Assembly (NCBI GenBank): GCA_023435725.1
Contig: JAEYRD010000184.1
Coordinates: 1 to 33,786 of the forward strand
DNA length: 33,786 bases
From: Pseudomonadota bacterium
GTDB lineage: Bacteria > Pseudomonadota > Alphaproteobacteria > Rhizobiales > Xanthobacteraceae
Direction: 5' to 3'
Under the pieces are notes generated by a model that was not told where the DNA came from, ran no database searches, and saw only the letters and a program-made list of their open reading frames with translations. The translations under genes were made by a program, and so were the position numbers. Numbering within the stretch: the first letter of the stretch is position 1; each line of letters starts with the position of its first letter. Shown in pieces: positions 29,129-33,786 of this stretch.

Positions 29129-32100
29129 TTACTCCGCAGCCGCCGCAAAGCGGCTGTTCTCGAGCTCCGCTTCCAGCCGCGCCTTCTCGGCCGCCGCCAG
29201 CTTGATATTGGCTTCCTTGACGTGACCGAAGCCGCGGATCGTTTCGGGCACGCGCGCAAGGCGCGCCAGCAGCGGGATCTGCTCCGCCTTCAGTCCGGCC
29301 ATTCGCTGGTCGATCATGCCGAGATAATCCTCGATCAGCTTCCGCTCGCTCCGGCGTTCCTCGGTGCGGCCGAACAGATCGAGCGCACCGCCGCGCAGGA
29401 ACTTGAGCTTGGCCAGAATGCGGAAGGCGTGGATCATCCAGCCGCCGAACTCCTGCTTCTGAAGCCGTCCCGTCGCCTTGTCGCGCTGCGCGAAGATCGG
29501 CGGGGCGAGGTGGTATTTCAGCGTGAAGTCGCCGTCGAATTTTTCGGACACCTTCTTCGCAAAACTGCCGTCGGTATAGAGCCGCGCGACCTCGTACTCG
29601 TCCTTGTAGGACATCAGCTTGAACAGGTTCTTCGCGACGGCCTCGGTCAGCTCCGTGGACGCGGGCGAGGCAGCCGTTTCTGCCTTGCGCACCTTGGCAA
29701 CGGCGGCGAGATAGCGGTCCGCATACGCCTTGTCCTGATAGCCGGTCAGGAATTCGGCGCGCGTCGCGATGACTTCGTCGAGCGACTTCGTCGGGGCGGA
29801 AGCCCGGCTCTTGAACTGCAGCACGCTGCGCACCCGCGACATGTCGTGGGCGGCGAGACGTCCCCAGGTGAAGGCGAGCTTGTTCATCTCGATCGCGGCG
29901 CCGTTGATCTCGATGGCGCGGAGCAAGGCCTCCAGCGACAGCGGAATCGCGCCCTTCTGGAAGGCGAAGCCGAGCATGAACGGATTGGTCGCGATGGAGT
30001 CGCCCATCAGCGCCGCGGCGATGCCGGTCGCGTCGATGATGTCGAGGTTCTTGTCGCCGACCGCATCGCGCAGCACGGTCTGCATCGTGCCCATCTCGAA
30101 GTCGAGATCGGGGTTTTGCACGAAGCTCGCGGTGGGCTGCAGGTCGGCGTTGATGTAGGCCCTGGTCACCCCGCGCTCGGCGCGGCTGAGCGCAGAAGGG
30201 CCGGCCGAGACGATCATGTCGCAGCCGAGGATGACGTCGGCGCCGCCGGTGGTGATACGGACCGCCGAAATGTCCTCCGGCTTCGGAGCGATGCGCACAT
30301 GGCTCATTACCGCGCCGTTCTTCTGCGACAGGCCGGTGAAGTCCAGCGCCGAGCAGCCGCGGCCGTCGACATGGGCGGCCATGCCGAGCAGCGCGCCGAT
30401 GGTGATGACGCCGGTGCCGCCGATGCCGGTGACGAGGATGTTGTAGGGGCTGTCGAGCTCACGCGCGGGCGGCAGCGGCAGGTCGGCGAACAACTGACCG
30501 GAATCGGCCGCCGAGGTCTTGATGCGCTTCAGCGTGCCGCCATGCACCGTGACGAAGCTCGGGCAAAAACCCTCGACGCAGGAGAAATCCTTGTTGCAGT
30601 TCGACTGGTCGATCTGGCGCTTGCGGCCGAACTCGGTCTCCAGCGGCTGCACCGAGACGCAGTTGGAGGCCTGCGAGCAATCGCCGCAGCCTTCGCAGAC
30701 GAGCTCGTTGATGAAGGCGCGCTTGGCGGGATCGGGGTACAGCCCGCGCTTGCGGCGGCGGCGCTTTTCCGCGGCGCAGGTCTGGTCGTAGATGACGACC
30801 GTGAGGCCCTTGATGTCACGCAGCTCGCGCTGCACGGCATCGAGCTCGCGGCGGTGGTGGATCGTCGCGCCTTGCGGGAAGTAGTTGCCTTCAGGGTATT
30901 TCGTGGGATCGTCCGAGACGATCGCAAGCCGCTTGACACCCTCGGCCCAGACCTGGTGCGCGATCTGCGCGACGTTGAAGCTGCCTTCGGCCGGTTGGCC
31001 GCCGGTCATCGCCACCGCGTCGTTGTAGAGAATCTTGTAGGTGATGTTGATGCCGGCGGCCGATGCCGCGCGAAGAGCAAGAAGGCCGGAATGGGTGTAG
31101 GTGCCGTCGCCGAGATTCTGGAAGATGTGCTTCTCGGTGGTGAAGGGCGACTGGCCGATCCAGTTCACGCCCTCGGCGCCCATATGCGAGATCAAATCGG
31201 TCCGGCGCGTCGGCATGCTCAAGGCCATGCCGTGGCAGCCGATGCCGGCCATGGCGCGGCTTCCTTCGGGCACGCGCGTCGAGGAGTTGTGCGGGCATCC
31301 CGAGCAGAAGAACGGCGTGCGCGCGAGCTTGATCGGGGCGCTGGTGGTGACGGGCTTGTCGAAGGCCTCAAGCCGGGCGAGACGCTGCTCCAGCACCGGG
31401 CTGCGATGACCGAGCTTGCGCAGCCGCGCCACCAGCGCGGACGCGACGATGGTGGGCGTCAGCTCGCCCTCGCTCGGCAGCAAGGGCGCGCCGCTCTCGT
31501 CGCGTTTTCCCGTGATGGTGGGACGCTTCGACGCATCGATGTTGTAGAGGATGCGCATCAGCTGGTCTTCGATGAAGCCGCGCTTCTCCTCGACGACCAG
31601 GACCTCCTGAAGACCTTCGGCAAAGCGCCTGGCGCCGCTTTCTTCCAGCGGCCAGGTCATCGCGACCTTGTAGATGCGAAGGCCGAGATCCTGCGCATCC
31701 TGGTCGGTGACACCGAGATCGGCGAGCGCCTGGCGCAGATCGAGATAGGCCTTGCCGGTCGCGAGAATGCCGAGCCGAGCCGGCTTTGAATCGAGCACGA
31801 TACGGTCGAGCTGGTTGGCGCGAGCAAAGGCCTGTACCGCGGCCATCTTCGGGCCGAACAGGCGCTTCTCGGCCTCCAGCGGCGGATCGGGCCAGCGGAT
31901 GTTGAGGCCGCCGGGCGGCATCTCGAAATCATCGGGGAGCTTGATCCGGATGCGCTCGGGATCGCTGTAGATCGAGGCCGAGCTCTCCACGGTCTCGCTG
32001 ATGGCCTTGAAGCCGACCCAGCAACCCGAGAAGCGCGACAGCGCGAACCCGTAGAGGCCGAGGTCGAGATAGTCCTGCAGCGTGGCGGGATTGATCACGG

Positions 32101-32605
32101 GGATCAGCGCTGCCGCGAACACTTGCTCGCTCTGGTGCGCCAGTGTCGAGGACTGGCAGCCGTGATCGTCGCCGGCGAGCGCCAGCACGCCGCCATTGAG
32201 CGAGGTGCCGGCCGCATTGGCATGCTTGAGCGCATCGACCGAGCGGTCGACGCCGGGGCCCTTGCCGTACCAGATGCCGAACACGCCATCGACCTTGGCG
32301 CCGGGAAACAGGCCGACCTGCTGGCTGCCCCAGACGGCGGTCGCCGCCAGATCCTCATTCAGGCCGGGGACGAAGGCGATGTCGTGCTGCTGGAGGTACG
32401 ACTTCGCGCGCCACAGCGCGTGGTCGTACATGCCGAGCGGGGAACCGCGATAGCCCGAGATGAAGCCGCCGGTGTTGAGTCCCTGCAGCCGGTCGCGTTC
32501 GCGCTGCAACATGGGCAATCGAACCAGGGCCTGCGTGCCGGACAGGAAGATCCGCTTCGATTCGAGCCGGTATTTGTCGTCCAGCTCGACCTGCATCAGC
32601 GTCAT
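29129..32605 (-). CDS. Fused indolepyruvate:ferredoxin oxidoreductase family protein
   Basis: A 1158-residue single-chain 2-oxoacid:ferredoxin oxidoreductase that should oxidatively decarboxylate aryl- or branched-chain pyruvates to acyl-CoA. Order: an alpha-type domain (GYRGSPLGMYD, PGLNEDLAATAVWGSQQ); a ThDP-binding domain with LGDGTYTHSG near 495 and YNDAVAMTGGQ; a Cys-rich iron-sulfur segment near 634-681 (CEGCGDCSQASNC, then CNKDFSCVEGFCPSF); and a gamma-type domain from about 720 (VTGIGGTGVITIGALLG). All parts look intact. The frame is open 41 codons upstream, but ATG 32605 has AAGGA at good spacing and begins the conserved sequence. It is typical of aerobic alpha- and betaproteobacteria that keep the fused form. 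It probably works in aromatic amino-acid catabolism. Confidence 0.93.
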   Translation of the reverse strand: MTLMQVELDDKYRLESKRIFLSGTQALVRLPMLQRERDRLQGLNTGGFISGYRGSPLGMYDHALWRAKSYLQQHDIAFVPGLNEDLAATAVWGSQQVGLFPGAKVDGVFGIWYGKGPGVDRSVDALKHANAAGTSLNGGVLALAGDDHGCQSSTLAHQSEQVFAAALIPVINPATLQDYLDLGLYGFALSRFSGCWVGFKAISETVESSASIYSDPERIRIKLPDDFEMPPGGLNIRWPDPPLEAEKRLFGPKMAAVQAFARANQLDRIVLDSKPARLGILATGKAYLDLRQALADLGVTDQDAQDLGLRIYKVAMTWPLEESGARRFAEGLQEVLVVEEKRGFIEDQLMRILYNIDASKRPTITGKRDESGAPLLPSEGELTPTIVASALVARLRKLGHRSPVLEQRLARLEAFDKPVTTSAPIKLARTPFFCSGCPHNSSTRVPEGSRAMAGIGCHGMALSMPTRRTDLISHMGAEGVNWIGQSPFTTEKHIFQNLGDGTYTHSGLLALRAASAAGINITYKILYNDAVAMTGGQPAEGSFNVAQIAHQVWAEGVKRLAIVSDDPTKYPEGNYFPQGATIHHRRELDAVQRELRDIKGLTVVIYDQTCAAEKRRRRKRGLYPDPAKRAFINELVCEGCGDCSQASNCVSVQPLETEFGRKRQIDQSNCNKDFSCVEGFCPSFVTVHGGTLKRIKTSAADSGQLFADLPLPPARELDSPYNILVTGIGGTGVITIGALLGMAAHVDGRGCSALDFTGLSQKNGAVMSHVRIAPKPEDISAVRITTGGADVILGCDMIVSAGPSALSRAERGVTRAYINADLQPTASFVQNPDLDFEMGTMQTVLRDAVGDKNLDIIDATGIAAALMGDSIATNPFMLGFAFQKGAIPLSLEALLRAIEINGAAIEMNKLAFTWGRLAAHDMSRVRSVLQFKSRASAPTKSLDEVIATRAEFLTGYQDKAYADRYLAAVAKVRKAETAASPASTELTEAVAKNLFKLMSYKDEYEVARLYTDGSFAKKVSEKFDGDFTLKYHLAPPIFAQRDKATGRLQKQEFGGWMIHAFRILAKLKFLRGGALDLFGRTEERRSERKLIEDYLGMIDQRMAGLKAEQIPLLARLARVPETIRGFGHVKEANIKLAAAEKARLEAELENSRFAAAAE

Positions 32606-32770
32606 TTCAGAAGTCCTTGTTGCCGTGGTTCGATGAGGGATTTTGCGCCGCGGGAGGTTTTGCGGCTTGCGAAGCGGGAAATGGCAGTCAAGAGCATGGG
32701 CCGCCGAAGTCAATATCGCTGGCCGCATCCGTGGCGCTCCTGCTAGTCATGGCTTCCAGTGGAGAACACC

Positions 32771-33724
32771 ATGGCTGCAAACGCATTCGATACAGAGATC
32801 AAAGAGACGACCGAGGCGCTGATCGGGCCGTGGCGCCAGCCGCGGCAGATGCTCCAAGCGCAAACTTACGACGCGCACGCCTCGATCCACGACGATGCGA
32901 CCGCGAAGAAGCTCGGCTTCAAGGGCGGCACCATCGAGGGGCCGACCCACTTCAGCCAGTTCGCCCCGCTCGGCGCGCGGCTGTGGGGGCAGGCGTGGTT
33001 CGAGAGTGGCTGTCTCTCTGCGCATTACCGTAGCGTCTGCTACGAGGGCGAGGAGGTGCAGGCGATCCTTTCGAAGCCGCTGCCGGGTACGAGCCAGTGC
33101 CAGATCCAGATGGTGAAGCGCGACGGCACCGAGGTGCTGCGTGGCACGGCTTCGGTCGGCGATGCGATGGTCGCGACCGCGCTCGAGGCCCGTCTTGCCG
33201 AGCTCAAGCCGCTCGCCGATCCCGTGATCCTGCGCGACGTGAAGGTGGCGCAGACCAGCAAGCGCCAGACGGTGCGGATGGCGTTCGACCAGAACATGGG
33301 CGACCTCTATCCGTTCTCTCTCAGGCAGAAGCTCGCCGTCATCACCGAGAGCTCGCCGTACTATTCGGGCACCGACAATCCGTGGGGGCGGGCGATCATC
33401 CCGATGGAGATGCTGAGCGTCCTGTTTCAGTACCGCTCCAAGGACGATCCGCTGCCGACCAAGGGGCCGGCCGTCGGCCTGTTCGCTGACCAGGAGATCG
33501 GGCTGGTGAAAGGGCCGCTCTACGTGGATGAAGAGTACGAAGTCGAGCGCGAAGTCGTAGCGCTGTCCGGCAGCCGCCGCACCGAGAGCGCCTGGATCAG
33601 GACGCGCGTGTTCGACGAGGCGAACACGGTGGTCGCGACCATGCTGCTCAACATGGCGACGCTGAAGGATTCCTATGCGCCGTATGAGGAAGAGTATCGG
33701 CTGCTGTATGGGGCGGGGCGGTAG
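32771..33724 (+). CDS. Hypothetical protein, probable MaoC-like/hotdog fold
   Basis: A 317-residue soluble protein without signal peptide. The N-terminal HDDATAKKLGFKGGTIEGPT followed by HFSQFAPLGARLWGQAWFES resembles a double-hotdog MaoC-like dehydratase or FAS1-type hydratase, in which a helix preceded by G-x-x-x-GP-x-H lies near the active site. A second hotdog-like half is suggested at 180-310 (SRRTESAWIRTRVFDE). The assignment is weak and no catalytic Asp/His pair was confirmed. ATG 32771 follows GTGGAG; an in-frame GTG at 32759 is the alternative. It is divergent from the indolepyruvate oxidoreductase, which makes acyl-CoA, so an acyl-CoA hydratase role would fit, as inference. Confidence 0.75.
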   Translation: MAANAFDTEIKETTEALIGPWRQPRQMLQAQTYDAHASIHDDATAKKLGFKGGTIEGPTHFSQFAPLGARLWGQAWFESGCLSAHYRSVCYEGEEVQAILSKPLPGTSQCQIQMVKRDGTEVLRGTASVGDAMVATALEARLAELKPLADPVILRDVKVAQTSKRQTVRMAFDQNMGDLYPFSLRQKLAVITESSPYYSGTDNPWGRAIIPMEMLSVLFQYRSKDDPLPTKGPAVGLFADQEIGLVKGPLYVDEEYEVEREVVALSGSRRTESAWIRTRVFDEANTVVATMLLNMATLKDSYAPYEEEYRLLYGAGR

Positions 33725-33740
33725 GCGCTGTATTCTCCGA

Positions 33741-33786
33741 CGTCATTCCGGGGCGCCGCGAAGTAGCCAGCCGTGAAACCATTTAT
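33741..33786. repeat. Partial CGTCATTCCGGGGCG-type repeat at the window edge
   Basis: CGTCATTCCGGGGCGCCGCG begins here and runs off the window. I recall CGTCATTCCGGGGCGCG as the start of another interspersed Bradyrhizobium palindrome. Only one arm is visible. Confidence 0.45.

Noticed and set aside
29099..31789. 896-codon plus-strand open frame
   Set aside because: It is the antisense shadow of the indolepyruvate oxidoreductase. Its composition (Arg/His/Glu/Gln-rich, no domains) is that of GC-rich complementary frames.

Overview
This 33.8 kb window is GC-rich, densely coded alphaproteobacterial DNA, most likely chromosomal Bradyrhizobium or a close relative. The evidence is the gene families (the HGG-motif protein, orphan Bug-type binding protein, PuuD-type urate oxidase, 1158-residue fused indolepyruvate oxidoreductase) and several interspersed palindromic repeats whose sequences I associate with Bradyrhizobium/Rhodopseudomonas. 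That assignment is from memory and was not searched. I saw no tRNA, rRNA, CRISPR array, insertion sequence or prophage.

Layout. (1) 157-1091, minus: two small conserved genes overlapping by ATGA. (2) 1497-2471, plus: an orphan tripartite-tricarboxylate (Bug/TctC) binding protein. (3) 2634-11601: a divergent island. On the minus strand are an IclR regulator and a branched-chain-amino-acid-type ABC importer whose second permease and both ATPases are one polypeptide. On the plus strand are a thiamine-diphosphate enzyme, an SDR-fold protein lacking the catalytic Tyr and Lys, and a small cupin. A shared 15-nt motif in both control regions suggests that the IclR protein governs uptake and metabolism of one unidentified organic acid. 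This is the best candidate for an undescribed pathway. (4) 11606-16055: a decayed small gene, a 91-aa conserved hypothetical, a glyoxalase-like protein, the membrane urate oxidase puuD with its own cytochrome c domain, and a divergent secreted PQQ-type sugar dehydrogenase. (5) 16056-16423: a convergent gap filled with two repeat families. (6) 16424-18610, minus: an SDR / carboxymuconolactone-decarboxylase-like / SDR operon. (7) 18845-22698, plus: cyoABCD, a cytochrome bo3-type ubiquinol oxidase without an adjacent cyoE. (8) 22710-22832, minus: a strong candidate small RNA with two anti-Shine-Dalgarno segments, a UUCG hairpin and an intrinsic terminator. (9) 22923-28954: an exported nuclease-like protein, a GMC dehydrogenase with a Tat-less small subunit, a DegP-like protease without signal peptide, and a ketosteroid-dehydrogenase-like flavoprotein. 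(10) 29129-33724: the fused indolepyruvate:ferredoxin oxidoreductase and a divergent hotdog/MaoC-like protein.

Most genes look intact. Shadow frames on the opposite strand are long, as expected at this GC content, and were discarded. Starts were chosen from Shine-Dalgarno spacing, family N-termini and overlaps with neighbours.
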